A stretch of 44,950 nucleotides of DNA from an uncultured bacterium (GTDB lineage Bacteria > Armatimonadota > HRBIN16). The stretch spans positions 1 to 44,950 of the forward strand of contig CALJAP010000120.1 of NCBI GenBank assembly GCA_938027655.1, in the 5' to 3' direction. Positions 6,825 to 15,909 of the stretch are shown piece after piece. The first letter of the stretch is position 1, and each line of letters begins with the position of its first letter. The position numbers were made by a program, and so were the translations under genes. The notes under the pieces were generated by a model that was given only the letters and a program-made list of their open reading frames with translations, had not been told where the DNA came from and ran no database searches.

Positions 6825-9515
6825 ATGAAAAACTCTCTGCAAGCAAAAGCTCTTCTTCACACTCCCGCTGGAGACATCACTATCTATCGTGTGGATGCTC
6901 TGCAGCGTGCAGGCATCAGCGGATTAGACCGCCTCCCTTACTCCATCCGCGTGCTGATCGAGAACCTGCTACGCCACGAGGACGGCAACGTGATTACCGC
7001 AGAGGACGTGTTGGCACTGGCGCGATGGTCGGGCGGAGGTGAGGCGCGCGAAATCGCCTTTATGCCTGCCCGCGTGGTGATGCAGGACTTTACCGGCGTG
7101 CCGGCGGTGGTAGACCTCGCTGCGATGCGCTCCGCCATGCAGCGACTGGGCGGCGACCCGATGAAGATTAACCCCATCGTGCCGGTAGACCTGGTAATCG
7201 ACCACTCGGTGCAGGTGGACGTGTTCGGCACACCCGACGCCTACGAGCAAAATGTGGCTCTGGAGTACCAGCGTAACGTGGAGCGCTACACCTTCCTGCG
7301 CTGGGCACAATCGGCGTTCGGCAACTTCCGCATCGTGCCGCCGGGCATGGGCATCGTGCATCAGGTCAATCTCGAATACCTTTCGCCCCTAGTACACCGG
7401 CGCGAACAGCATGGTGAACCGACCGCCTATCCCGACACGCTGGTCGGAACCGACAGCCACACCACCATGATTAATGGACTGGGCGTACTCGGCTGGGGGG
7501 TAGGCGGTATCGAGGCGGAGGCAGTGATGCTGGGACAGCCCTACTACATGCTGACACCGGAGGTGGTGGGGTTCCGTCTCACAGGAGAACTACCGGAAGG
7601 CGCCACCGCTACCGACCTGGTGCTCACCGTCACCCAAATGCTACGCCAGAAAGGGGTGGTGGGTAAGTTTGTGGAGTTCACCGGTGAAGGTGTGAGCCGA
7701 CTTAGCCTGCCGGACCGCGCCACCTTGGCTAACATGGCGCCCGAATACGGCGCGACGATGGGGTTCTTCCCTGTGGATGACGAGACCATCGCCTACTTGC
7801 GCGGAACCGGCAGACCCGACGAGGTGGTGGAACTGGCGGAGCGATATTGCAAGGAGAACCTGTTGTTCCGCACCGACGACGCGCCAGAACCCCTTTTCAG
7901 CGACATGCTGGAGCTGGACCTGAGCACCGTAGAACCCAGCCTGGCTGGTCCCAAGCGACCGCACGACCGCGTGCCCTTGCGCGACGCCAAAAGGTCGTTC
8001 GCTGTCAGTCTGCGCGCGCCGGTGAAAGAGCGAGGCTTCGAACTGAGCGATGAACAGATAGATAAGCGCGTGGCGGTGGAAGGCACGCACTATAGCCTCA
8101 CGCACGGTGACGTGGTGATTGCCGCCATCACCAGCTGCACCAACACCAGTAACCCCTCGGTGATGATTGGCGCAGGATTGCTGGCGAAGAAGGCGGTAGA
8201 GCGTGGTCTGCAGGTTAAACCCTGGGTGAAGACCAGTCTCGCGCCCGGCTCGCGTGTGGTCACCGACTACCTGCAGGCGTCGGGACTGATTTCCTACCTG
8301 GAGCAGCTGCGCTTCCATGTAGTGGGCTACGGCTGTACAACCTGCATCGGCAACAGCGGTCCCGTGCCCGAACCGATTGCAAAGGCAGTGAAAGAGGGCG
8401 ACTTAGTGGTCTCGGCGGTGCTTAGCGGCAACCGTAACTTTGAAGGGCGCATCAATCCGGTGGTGCGAGCGAACTACCTCATCTCGCCGATGCTGGTGGT
8501 AGCGTATGCGCTGGCAGGCACGATGAACATCGACCTGTACAACGAACCGCTGGGCACAGGCAAAGACGGTCAGCCTGTGTATCTGCGCGACATCTGGCCC
8601 TCCCAGCAGGAGATTCGCGACCAAATCCATCGCTCACTGGACGCCGAGATGTATCGCCGGCAATACGCACGGGTGTTCGCAGGCGATAAGTTCTGGCAGG
8701 ACCTGCCCGTGCCCGAAGGCAATCTGTACGTCTGGGACGCCCGCTCCACCTACATTCAGGAGCCACCTTACTTTGTGAACCTGTCGCCGGAGCCTGCACC
8801 ATTAAGCGATATCGAGGACGCGCATGTGCTGGCGATGTTCGGTGACTCCATCACGACCGACCACATCTCACCAGCAGGTTCCATCGCGGCGAACAGTCCG
8901 GCGGGGCGTTATCTGATAGAGCGTGGCGTCCAGCCGCCGGAGTTTAACTCCTACGGGTCGAGGCGGGGCAACCACGAGGTGATGATGCGGGGCACTTTCG
9001 CCAACATCCGCATTAAGAACCTGCTGCTACCCGGCACGGAAGGTGGCATCACTATCCACTTCCCTTCGGGCGAAACCCTGCCCATTTATGAGGCGGCGAT
9101 GCGTTATCAGCAGGCGGGCATCCCGCTGATGGTTATTGCGGGCAAGGAGTACGGCTCTGGCTCCTCGCGCGACTGGGCAGCGAAGGGCACCATCCTGCTT
9201 GGCGTCAAAGCGGTGCTGGCGGAGAGCTTCGAGCGCATCCACCGTAGCAACCTGGTGGGCATGGGCGTATTGCCCCTGCAGTTCAAACCGGGCGAGAACC
9301 GCGAAACGCTGGGGCTGACCGGGCGGGAACGATACAGCGTGCTGGGCGTGCGCAACCTGCAGCCGCGCCAGGAGGTAACCGTCATTGCCCGCGACGGTTC
9401 CGGCAACGAGAAGCGGTTTACCGCCATCGCTCGCGTCGATACGCCTGTAGAAGTGGAGTACTACCGGCATGGCGGCATCCTGCCGATGGTGCTGCGTCAG
9501 CTGGCGAAGGGATGA
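6825..9515 (+). CDS. acnA: Aconitate hydratase A
   Basis: An 896-residue aconitase of the AcnA/IRP1 type, interconverting citrate and isocitrate in the TCA cycle. The [4Fe-4S] cysteines are visible in [13 protein letters not shown] and in [10 protein letters not shown]. The swivelling C-terminal domain carries [12 protein letters not shown]. Length is normal for the family. The frame opens three codons earlier at another ATG, but AGAGG abuts that codon and is correctly spaced (8 bases) for the ATG I use. The gene is monocistronic, divergent from the epimerase, and ends at a repeat-type terminator. The Fe-S cluster would depend on the suf genes further along. Confidence 0.95.
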   Translation: MKNSLQAKALLHTPAGDITIYRVDALQRAGISGLDRLPYSIRVLIENLLRHEDGNVITAEDVLALARWSGGGEAREIAFMPARVVMQDFTGVPAVVDLAAMRSAMQRLGGDPMKINPIVPVDLVIDHSVQVDVFGTPDAYEQNVALEYQRNVERYTFLRWAQSAFGNFRIVPPGMGIVHQVNLEYLSPLVHRREQHGEPTAYPDTLVGTDSHTTMINGLGVLGWGVGGIEAEAVMLGQPYYMLTPEVVGFRLTGELPEGATATDLVLTVTQMLRQKGVVGKFVEFTGEGVSRLSLPDRATLANMAPEYGATMGFFPVDDETIAYLRGTGRPDEVVELAERYCKENLLFRTDDAPEPLFSDMLELDLSTVEPSLAGPKRPHDRVPLRDAKRSFAVSLRAPVKERGFELSDEQIDKRVAVEGTHYSLTHGDVVIAAITSCTNTSNPSVMIGAGLLAKKAVERGLQVKPWVKTSLAPGSRVVTDYLQASGLISYLEQLRFHVVGYGCTTCIGNSGPVPEPIAKAVKEGDLVVSAVLSGNRNFEGRINPVVRANYLISPMLVVAYALAGTMNIDLYNEPLGTGKDGQPVYLRDIWPSQQEIRDQIHRSLDAEMYRRQYARVFAGDKFWQDLPVPEGNLYVWDARSTYIQEPPYFVNLSPEPAPLSDIEDAHVLAMFGDSITTDHISPAGSIAANSPAGRYLIERGVQPPEFNSYGSRRGNHEVMMRGTFANIRIKNLLLPGTEGGITIHFPSGETLPIYEAAMRYQQAGIPLMVIAGKEYGSGSSRDWAAKGTILLGVKAVLAESFERIHRSNLVGMGVLPLQFKPGENRETLGLTGRERYSVLGVRNLQPRQEVTVIARDGSGNEKRFTAIARVDTPVEVEYYRHGGILPMVLRQLAKG

Positions 9516-9535
9516 TCTCCCCCCTCCCCCTGCCT

Positions 9536-9559
9536 CCTTCTCCCGATGCCGGGAGAAGG
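9536..9559 (+). terminator. acnA terminator hairpin / dispersed repeat, copy 3
   Basis: CCTTCTCCCG and CGGGAGAAGG make a perfect 10-bp stem with a 4-base loop. A pyrimidine-rich tail (from 9519) separates it from the acnA stop. It belongs to the same family as 14-50 and 13795-13836 and has the same polarity relative to the upstream gene. Confidence 0.6.
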
Positions 9560-9609
9560 GGGTATGTCCCCAAACCTACCCGTCTATGACATGGCGACGC
9601 AGCACCATT

Positions 9610-9862
9610 TTAACATATTTGCCTCAGCCCAATATGCTCATAGCTCTCCGGATGCGCCCAGTAGCACTTTTTACAGATGTCGGGGCTGCGCTCATCCGTC
9701 CAATTGGGACAATGCTCAGAGGCAGGCAGCAGCCAGCGTTACCGCCGCGGAGCCGGCAAAAGGCTCAATAAGCCTCGTAACATGTTGGGGGAAGTAAGCA
9801 AGTATCGCTTCAGCAATGCCCCTTTTGCTTCCCTGATAAGGTATCGGATGAGGAATGCGCAT
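9610..9862 (-). pseudogene. Remnant of a restriction-modification locus: Dam-type methylase start fused to a Cys-rich fragment
   Basis: From 9862 the minus strand reads MRIPHPIPYQGSKRGI and continues through RLIEPFAGSAAVTLAAA before a TGA at 9716, only 48 codons. This is the N-terminus and SAM motif I (PFAGSAAV) of D12-class adenine DNA methylases, which are normally 250-300 residues. One frame over, from about 9720 to a TAA at 9610, the strand reads CPNWTDERSPDICKKCYWAH and on to IGLRQIC. This Cys/Trp-rich segment is not methylase-like. From memory, it resembles a piece of restriction enzymes that accompany such methylases. AGGAGGT sits 5 bases before the ATG, and the ATG overlaps the coaX stop (TAATG). 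I infer a large internal deletion. Confidence 0.65.
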
Positions 9863-10638
9863 TAGTTACCTCCTCCCGCCACACGTTCCCAGATGATTCG
9901 CAGTCCCTCCAGAGTCAACCAGGGGTCTACATGCTGGATGGTGCGGGCTTCGGCGGCGATGCGCTCCGCCAGTCCCCCTGTTGCGACCACCGTCGTCTCG
10001 CAACCGAGCTCCTTGTGGATACGCTCCACCAGCGCATCAATCGCCCCGGCGTAACCCAGCATGATGCCGGATTGCATCGCTTCCACCGTCGTGCGCCCAA
10101 TAACATGTTCAGGAGCGACCAGTTCGATGCGGGGCAAGCGGGCAGCGGTGCGAAACAACGCCTCCGCGGAGATACCCACGCCTGCCATGATACATCCCCC
10201 CAGATACTCACCCTCAGGAGAAATCACGTCCAGCGTGGTTGCCGTGCCGAAGTCCACAACGGTGGCGGGTGCACCATATTTGCGAATCGCGGCGACAGCG
10301 TTCACCAACCTGTCTGCTCCCACCTCACGTGGGTCGTGGTAGCGGATAGGCACGCCTAGGTCCAACTCATGTGAGACGAATATCGGTTCCACATGGAAGA
10401 AACGCCTTGCCATCCCCTGTAAGGCGTCGGTCATCGGGGGGACCACGCTCGAGATAATCACGCCGTCGATGCTCTCTGAGGAAAGGGAGGCGTACTGCAG
10501 CAGATGCGTCATCAGCAAACCGTGCTCGTCAGCGGTGCGTTCGCGGTCGGTGCGCACACGCCAGTGCTGCACCAGCCTCTGTTCTTCAAACACCCCTACC
10601 ACGATGTTGGTATTGCCTACGTCCAGCGCCAGCAACAT
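9862..10638 (-). CDS. coaX: Type III pantothenate kinase
   Basis: A 258-residue ASKHA-fold kinase that phosphorylates pantothenate in CoA synthesis. Motifs are LLALDVGNTNIVVGVF at the N-terminus and the second phosphate loop VVDFGTATTLDVIS near residue 125. The start is the ATG 7 bases after GAGGAG. It begins 4 bases past the glmM stop and is the last intact gene of hrcA-grpE-glmM-coaX. Its stop codon overlaps the ATG of a decayed methylase gene. Confidence 0.92.
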   Translation of the reverse strand: MLLALDVGNTNIVVGVFEEQRLVQHWRVRTDRERTADEHGLLMTHLLQYASLSSESIDGVIISSVVPPMTDALQGMARRFFHVEPIFVSHELDLGVPIRYHDPREVGADRLVNAVAAIRKYGAPATVVDFGTATTLDVISPEGEYLGGCIMAGVGISAEALFRTAARLPRIELVAPEHVIGRTTVEAMQSGIMLGYAGAIDALVERIHKELGCETTVVATGGLAERIAAEARTIQHVDPWLTLEGLRIIWERVAGGGN

Positions 10639-10642
10639 CCCG

Positions 10643-11992
10643 TTACTCCTCAGCCTTGCCACACACCTCCAGCACCGCCTGCTCCAGTTCCCCTATCACC
10701 TGCTCCATTCGGGCGCGGTCAGTGGCTTCGAGCATAATGCGCACTACCGGCTCCGTGCCCGATGGGCGGATGTTTATGCGCGATGGGCTGCCCAGCTGCT
10801 GTAGTACACCCGCTTCTATCTCTTTCGCCCCCTCATATCTTTCCCAGGCGTGCTTGTCACGCACCCTCACGTTGCGTATCATCTGCGGATACCGAGTCAT
10901 CACCTTCGTGAGGTCGGAAAGGGGCTGACCGGTACGCTGCATCAGGGCAAGCACCTGCAAAGCGGTCAGCAAGCCGTCTCCGGTGGTGGTATACTCTGCG
11001 AAGATAATGTGCCCCGACTGTTCACCTCCCAGCACAGCATCCAGGTCACGCATTCGCTCGGCAACATAGCGGTCGCCGACCCGCGTGCGCTCCAGGCGGA
11101 TACCGTGCTTTCTCATCGCCTCCTCAAGCCCCAGATTGCTCATAATGGTGGCAACCAGCACATTATTGCGCAGGCGGCCTGCCTCTTTCAGGTGAATAGC
11201 ATTCATCGCCATGATGCAATCGCCATCCACTTCATTGCCGTGTTCGTCGCTCATGATAACCCGGTCAGCATCACCGTCAAAAGACAGTCCCGCATCTGCG
11301 CGTTGCTCCTTGACGGTACGGCGCATGCTTTCAGTGTGTAGCGAACCGCACCCTGCGTTGATGTTGATGCCGTCAGGGGTGCAGTGTATCGGGATAACTT
11401 CTGCACCAAGCTGTGACAACACGCGCGGCGCGATGCTATAAGCAGCGCCGTTGGCGGCATCCACCACAATGCGCATTCCCTTCAGCGAGCAGCCGGTGCT
11501 GGCGATAAGATGGGCAACGTAGTGGTCTATCCATTCGCTGTCGCGTTGCACGCTGCCGATATGCTCTCCTTGCGCGCGAGTAATATGCTCCCAATCCCGC
11601 ACAAGCGATTCTATCTCGTCTTCTGTCTTGTCGGGCAGTTTACATCCGTCCACGCTGAAGAACTTGATACCGTTGTCTTCGAAGGGGTTATGCGATGCGG
11701 AGATAACCGCGCCGGCGTCCGCCTGAGAGTTTTTAGTGCAGTATGCCACCGCGGGAGTGGGCAGGATACCCAGCAAGGTGACCCGTGCCCCTGCCGCGCA
11801 TAGTCCTGCCACCAGCGCCGCTTCGAGCATATCCCCCGATAAACGAGTGTCACGCCCCACCAGAACGTGTGGGGCGTGATTGCCATTACCCAGCACCGTT
11901 GCCGCCGCCATGCCCAGCTGCATCGCCAGAAGAGGGGTTAAATCGCGGTTGGCGACGCCGCGCACCCCATCGGTACCGAATAACCTTGCCAT
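10643..11992 (-). CDS. glmM: Phosphoglucosamine mutase
   Basis: A 449-residue alpha-D-phosphohexomutase converting glucosamine-6-phosphate to glucosamine-1-phosphate for peptidoglycan and lipid sugars. The catalytic phosphoserine loop is VISASHNPFEDNGIKFF near residue 100. The metal-binding loop is SFDGDADRVI near 240, and the sugar-binding segment is LGGEQSGHII. The N-terminus MARLFGTDGVRG is diagnostic of GlmM as against ManB/Pgm enzymes. The ATG overlaps the grpE stop (TGATG). Confidence 0.95.
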   Translation of the reverse strand: MARLFGTDGVRGVANRDLTPLLAMQLGMAAATVLGNGNHAPHVLVGRDTRLSGDMLEAALVAGLCAAGARVTLLGILPTPAVAYCTKNSQADAGAVISASHNPFEDNGIKFFSVDGCKLPDKTEDEIESLVRDWEHITRAQGEHIGSVQRDSEWIDHYVAHLIASTGCSLKGMRIVVDAANGAAYSIAPRVLSQLGAEVIPIHCTPDGININAGCGSLHTESMRRTVKEQRADAGLSFDGDADRVIMSDEHGNEVDGDCIMAMNAIHLKEAGRLRNNVLVATIMSNLGLEEAMRKHGIRLERTRVGDRYVAERMRDLDAVLGGEQSGHIIFAEYTTTGDGLLTALQVLALMQRTGQPLSDLTKVMTRYPQMIRNVRVRDKHAWERYEGAKEIEAGVLQQLGSPSRINIRPSGTEPVVRIMLEATDRARMEQVIGELEQAVLEVCGKAEE

Positions 11993-12594
11993 CAGTTTTT
12001 GACCACCTTTACTCGACTGGGGCGTAGAACGCGCGACTGTATCATATAACCGCGTTCCACCTCTTCCAGCACGGTTTCGTCAGGGTGATCGGGGCTCTCG
12101 ACGCGCTGCACTGCCTCGTGGTAGTTGGGGTCAAAAGGTTTACCTACTGCCTCGATGGGCTGAACACCCGCCTCTCGAAGCAGTGCCTGCATTTGCCGAT
12201 AGGTCAGCTGCACGCCCTCCATGAGCTTCTCAAAGGACTGGCTTTCCTCCGCCGCCTGCAGGGCGCGTTCGAAGTTGTCCATCACGCGCAGCAGACTGCG
12301 CAGGAACTCCTCGAGGGCGATACGACGGATTTCCTCCATCTCCTGGCGCGTACGTCGGCGGAAGTTATCGAAGTCCGCCATCGTACGTAAGAGGCTATCG
12401 TGTTTCTCCGCCAGCTGCTGCTTGAGCAGCGCGTTTTCTTCCTCTAACAGGTGCAAGCGCGCCTCGAGTTCGGCAATATCCGCAGCCACCGGTTCGCCTG
12501 TCGCCTCCGAAGGCATTTCAGTAGATGTGACCGGCGGTTCCTCCTGGCGCGCTTCCGGCTGTTGTTGCTGGTGATGTGGTGCTTTACGTTTCAT
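11992..12594 (-). CDS. grpE: GrpE nucleotide exchange factor
   Basis: A 200-residue DnaK co-chaperone that exchanges ADP for ATP. A charged, Gln-rich N-terminal tail (1-40) is followed by a long coiled coil (about 40-110, with TMADFDNFRRRTRQEMEE). The C-terminal beta-wing domain has GKPFDPNYHEAVQ and RGYMIQSRVLRPSRVKVVK. AGGAG lies 8 bases before the ATG. It follows hrcA by 29 bases, the usual order, but dnaK does not follow; glmM does. Confidence 0.95.
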   Translation of the reverse strand: MKRKAPHHQQQQPEARQEEPPVTSTEMPSEATGEPVAADIAELEARLHLLEEENALLKQQLAEKHDSLLRTMADFDNFRRRTRQEMEEIRRIALEEFLRSLLRVMDNFERALQAAEESQSFEKLMEGVQLTYRQMQALLREAGVQPIEAVGKPFDPNYHEAVQRVESPDHPDETVLEEVERGYMIQSRVLRPSRVKVVKN

Positions 12595-12623
12595 TCGCTC
12601 TCTCCTAGATTGAATTACCCCCG

Positions 12624-13676
12624 TTACGAGTTCACGCTGAGATAGGTCAGCACTCGCGAAAGCGCGTTGGCGATATATTCTACCACGGTTGTTGCCACTT
12701 CATAGTGCATTCGGGTGGGACCCAACACCGACACCGCGCCCGCGATGCGGTCCCCTATCCGATAAGAAGAGGTCACAAAACTGCAGCAGCGCATTTCCGG
12801 CAGAGGGTTCTCCTCGCCGATGGTGACCTGCACCCTGCCTGATGCGCTCAACCGGCGCATCACGCGCATGAGAGCCTGAGGATGCTCCAAAAGCGCAATC
12901 ACCGGGTACAGACGTTCTACCTGCCGGAACTCAGGCTGCTCCAGAATGTGTTGCAACCCATCCAGAAAGACCTCTTGCTCGCCGAGCGCCTCGATGCAGT
13001 CCTGTGCAGCCTGTTCCACCAGCCTCCACACCGCCTCGATGCCGGATAGTTCGGCAGGTATGACCAGCGGTTCTGCGTTCAGCAGGTCTCGCACGGCGCG
13101 TCCAGAGTAGCGCTCCTGCAACAACCTGTCTATGACCGCCATCTGCTGATCGCTCAATCGTGAGGGGGTGGCAAGCAGGCGGTGTTCCACCTGTCCACTA
13201 CTGGCAACCACCACCAGCAGCAGCTTGCCCGGAGCCGGTTGAGATAACAGAATGTGGCGAAGGGAAACCACGTCCGTTTCCGGCGCCGTTGCCATCGATG
13301 CGTAGTGGGTGGACTCCGCCAGCAGGCGGCAGGCTGCCTGCAGGAGACGCTGCACCTCGCCCGCTTCGGGGTTGGTCGGCGAGAACAGGCTGGTCTGCTG
13401 AGAGGAGAGCAGCCTGCTGACCGGTATCGGCTTCATCAGATGTTCTACGTAGTAGCGATAGCCCAGGTCGGAGGGAATGCGCCCTGCCGAGACGTGCGGC
13501 TGGCGCAAGTAACCCATTTCCGCCATTTCCGCCATCTCGTTGCGCACCGTTGCCGAGCTGACGCGCAAGCCGTAGCGTTCCACTACCGCCTCCGAGCCAA
13601 CCGGCTCGGCGGTCGCTACGTAGTCCTGAACCACCGCTTGCAGGATGAAGGCTTTTCGAGCATCTAGCGGACGCAT
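12624..13676 (-). CDS. hrcA: HrcA heat-shock repressor
   Basis: A 350-residue HrcA, the repressor that binds CIRCE elements upstream of dnaK and groE operons. The N-terminal winged helix includes VRNEMAEMAEMGYLRQPHVS and SAGRIPSDLGYRYYV, both family signatures. The GAF-like central domain and C-terminal SVLGPTRMHYE segment are present and the length is typical. A strong promoter precedes it, but I find no CIRCE-like inverted repeat there, so autoregulation is not evident. Confidence 0.95.
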   Translation of the reverse strand: MRPLDARKAFILQAVVQDYVATAEPVGSEAVVERYGLRVSSATVRNEMAEMAEMGYLRQPHVSAGRIPSDLGYRYYVEHLMKPIPVSRLLSSQQTSLFSPTNPEAGEVQRLLQAACRLLAESTHYASMATAPETDVVSLRHILLSQPAPGKLLLVVVASSGQVEHRLLATPSRLSDQQMAVIDRLLQERYSGRAVRDLLNAEPLVIPAELSGIEAVWRLVEQAAQDCIEALGEQEVFLDGLQHILEQPEFRQVERLYPVIALLEHPQALMRVMRRLSASGRVQVTIGEENPLPEMRCCSFVTSSYRIGDRIAGAVSVLGPTRMHYEVATTVVEYIANALSRVLTYLSVNS

Positions 13677-13699
13677 CTTCCCTTCTTCCCCCTTATGTG

Positions 13700-13729
13700 A
13701 ATATAGCCTTACAATGGGCGTTTTGTCAA
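13700..13729 (-). promoter_or_regulatory. Promoter of the hrcA-grpE-glmM-coaX operon
   Basis: Minus-strand TTGACA (13724-13729) and TATATT (13700-13705) are 18 bases apart and the hrcA ATG lies 24 bases past the -10 box. It looks like a housekeeping promoter. No TTAGCACTC/GAGTGCTAA repeat overlaps it. Confidence 0.7.
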
Positions 13730-13794
13730 GTTTGCTCTACCGGTATCGATTGTGGCAAGGGGGACGGTCTTGTAGAGGTAGTGTAAGACGGACA

Positions 13795-13823
13795 ACCCCT
13801 CTCCCACGCCGTGGGAGAGGGGT
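13795..13823 (-). terminator. Terminator hairpin / dispersed repeat, copy 2
   Basis: ACCCCTCTCCCAC pairs perfectly with GTGGGAGAGGGGT around a 3-base loop. A tail similar to that of copy 1 (GGGGGTAAGGGTCTACTC against GGGGGTGAGGGCTACTCC) links it to the stop of the PKD gene 17 bases away. It probably terminates that gene. Confidence 0.65.
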
Positions 13824-13839
13824 ACCAGGGGGTAAGGGT

Positions 13840-15042
13840 CTACTCGTTCACCGTGATTTTGGTGGTGGCGACGAACGGCTTCTTCAAACCGTATATGTCG
13901 GTGACGGTCAGCGTGACGATATATTCGCCCGGCTTGCGGTAGCGGGTAGTTACCACCCTACCGACCGCGTCCTCCTGAATGCCGTCGCTAGCGTCGAAAT
14001 CCCACGAGTATTTCAGCGGGGTGATGCCTGCGCTGGCGCGCGCCTCCAGCCTTACCAGGTCGTTGGCGGCGACGATTTGCTCTTCACCCGCGTCGCCCGT
14101 GATGGGAGTGGGGTCGGTCGCCACCCGAATCTCGCCCACGTAGAACACTCCGTAGGCGTCGCCGAAAACGCGAATCTCTTTGATTTTCGCGTCCGGTGAC
14201 AGTCCTTTGAACGCGCCAAGCGCAACCCCGATGGGGAACCAGCCTTCCTGGTCGGTGATGGGCGGTTCAAAGGGAGCAACCGCTTCATACTGCTTGCCGT
14301 CAGTGGTAACCACTACCACCCGCATCTGCTTCATCACGCGCGTGGTCATCGTGGGCGCAGTGTAGCCTCCCCGGTATCCGCCGTAGCCATAGCCGGGCAT
14401 CCCCGGGTAGCCGCCCGTCACTCCACCGGTGCGTCGTCCGGTGCCCGTAGCTGGTGCACCCGGCACACCACCTGCTCCCGGCGGCGCTCCTATACCGGCA
14501 CCGCCCATCGGGGGTCCTGTCATACCACCCAGCATCCCACCTGTTCTACCGGTAGCCCGTCCGGCACCCGTTGCTGCGCCGCCAAGCCTGCCTCCCCGCG
14601 CGCCGGCAAGTCCGCCCATTTCGGGCGTACCCATACCGGGCATACCCGGCATGCCGGGCACACCGGGCATTCCGTAACCTCTACCGTACCCTCCGGTGTA
14701 CAGACTACCGGTTCCTCTGGGTAGGCGAACCTGAAATACCAGGTAGGCAGCAGGGTCGCTGACAAAGGCTCCCAGGCTAATCGGCTGCTGCAAAGCGATG
14801 CGCCCGCCCTGGTAGAAGCTCTGGGTCACCACCTGCAGGGAGGTGCTGCCGATGTACACCGCTTCACCCGACTCACGGATGTCGCCGCTGCCCCATCCGC
14901 TCAGGACCAGCCCTGCATCTGCAGGTTTATCGCCTTTGAAAATCATCAACTCCTGTTGTGCCGACGCTGTGAGGCAGACCAGTGCCCCTGCGATTGCCAG
15001 CACCGTGTAGATACTCCTCCGCAACCCTCTGGACGTTCGCAC
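13840..15042 (-). CDS. Exported Gly/Pro/Met-rich protein with C-terminal PKD domain
   Basis: A 400-residue protein, GTG start with GAGGTG 7 bases upstream. Residues 1-28 are a Sec signal peptide ending near LTASAQQ. Residues 30-110 look like a beta-rich carbohydrate- or surface-binding domain. Residues 113-235 are a low-complexity stretch rich in Gly, Pro, Met and Ala with GMPGMPGMPGMG-type repeats and a later tyrosine-rich GYGYGGYRGGY. The last 90 residues are a PKD-type Ig fold (LKYSWDFDASDG, then GEYIVTLTVTDIYG). It is likely a cell-surface or matrix protein; the family is not recognised as a whole. Confidence 0.75.
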   Translation of the reverse strand: MRTSRGLRRSIYTVLAIAGALVCLTASAQQELMIFKGDKPADAGLVLSGWGSGDIRESGEAVYIGSTSLQVVTQSFYQGGRIALQQPISLGAFVSDPAAYLVFQVRLPRGTGSLYTGGYGRGYGMPGVPGMPGMPGMGTPEMGGLAGARGGRLGGAATGAGRATGRTGGMLGGMTGPPMGGAGIGAPPGAGGVPGAPATGTGRRTGGVTGGYPGMPGYGYGGYRGGYTAPTMTTRVMKQMRVVVVTTDGKQYEAVAPFEPPITDQEGWFPIGVALGAFKGLSPDAKIKEIRVFGDAYGVFYVGEIRVATDPTPITGDAGEEQIVAANDLVRLEARASAGITPLKYSWDFDASDGIQEDAVGRVVTTRYRKPGEYIVTLTVTDIYGLKKPFVATTKITVNE

Positions 15043-15072
15043 TTCGGTTCACCTCGTTTCCGTGGATTACCC

Positions 15073-15909
15073 TTATTCGGGTAGTAACCCCTGCTCGGCG
15101 TGTAGCACGATACCGCTCGAGCCGGGCAACGCTCGAAATCGCTGTATCTGTCGGGCGCGACCGGTGCCGGCGTCCATCTCCACATAGACGCCCTGTACCG
15201 CCGGACGACCGTGCGCCGCCTCAAACTTCACCGGTAGCTGCGAACGGAATCTTCGCACTACCTGCTCTACCTGCATCCCTATCACCGAGTCCAGCGATCC
15301 ACACATGCCAGCATCGGTGATATACGCTGTGCCCTGCGGCAGGATGCGTGCATCCGCCGTTTGCACGTGGGTGTGCGTGCCGATAACTGCACCACACCGC
15401 CCGTCCACATACCAGCCGAAAGCCTGTGCCTCCGAGGTGGCTTCCGCGTGGAAGTCCACCAGCACCATCGGTGTGGTACCCAGCACCTCATCCAGTATAG
15501 CATCTATTGCCCGAAATGGGCAATCCACCAGGTCCATAAACACCCTGCCGCTGAGATTCACCACCGCCAGCCGGTGCTCACCCGCCGGGTAAATCGCCCA
15601 TCCGCGCCCCGGTGCTCCCGGGGGATAGTTGGCGGGGCGCAAGATGCGCGGTTCGGCATCGAGGAAGGCATACACCGCCTTTTCCTTCCACGCATGGTTG
15701 CCCGTTGTGAGCACGTCGATGCCACTCTCCAGCAGCTGCGTGGCGATGTCGGCGGTGATGCCAATGCCCCCCGCCGCGTTCTCCCCGTTGGCAATCACAA
15801 TGTGTGGTGCAAACTCCTTTTTCAAGAAAGGCAGGCAGTGCTGCACCGCATGTCGCCCTGCTCTGCCCACGATGTCGCCCAGAAACAGCACTCGTGCCAC
15901 GTCGCTCAT
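15073..15909 (-). CDS. ymdB: YmdB-family metallophosphoesterase
   Basis: A 278-residue cytoplasmic phosphodiesterase of the YmdB/DR1281 family. In Bacillus, YmdB hydrolyses 2',3'-cyclic nucleotides and affects biofilm and motility decisions. Metal ligands are visible in [45 protein letters not shown] and [12 protein letters not shown]. The ATG overlaps the rny stop by 4 bases, matching the conserved rny-ymdB pair. Confidence 0.9.
   Translation of the reverse strand: MSDVARVLFLGDIVGRAGRHAVQHCLPFLKKEFAPHIVIANGENAAGGIGITADIATQLLESGIDVLTTGNHAWKEKAVYAFLDAEPRILRPANYPPGAPGRGWAIYPAGEHRLAVVNLSGRVFMDLVDCPFRAIDAILDEVLGTTPMVLVDFHAEATSEAQAFGWYVDGRCGAVIGTHTHVQTADARILPQGTAYITDAGMCGSLDSVIGMQVEQVVRRFRSQLPVKFEAAHGRPAVQGVYVEMDAGTGRARQIQRFRALPGSSGIVLHAEQGLLPE

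Noticed and set aside
9546-9797. Plus-strand open frame after acnA
   Set aside because: No ribosome-binding site or family resemblance; the region is better explained by the minus-strand methylase remnant.
13677-13760. CIRCE element upstream of hrcA
   Set aside because: No sequence resembling TTAGCACTC or GAGTGCTAA with a 9-base gap occurs there.
14429-14677. Pro-rich plus-strand open frame
   Set aside because: It is the antisense image of the Gly-rich repeat region in the PKD protein gene.
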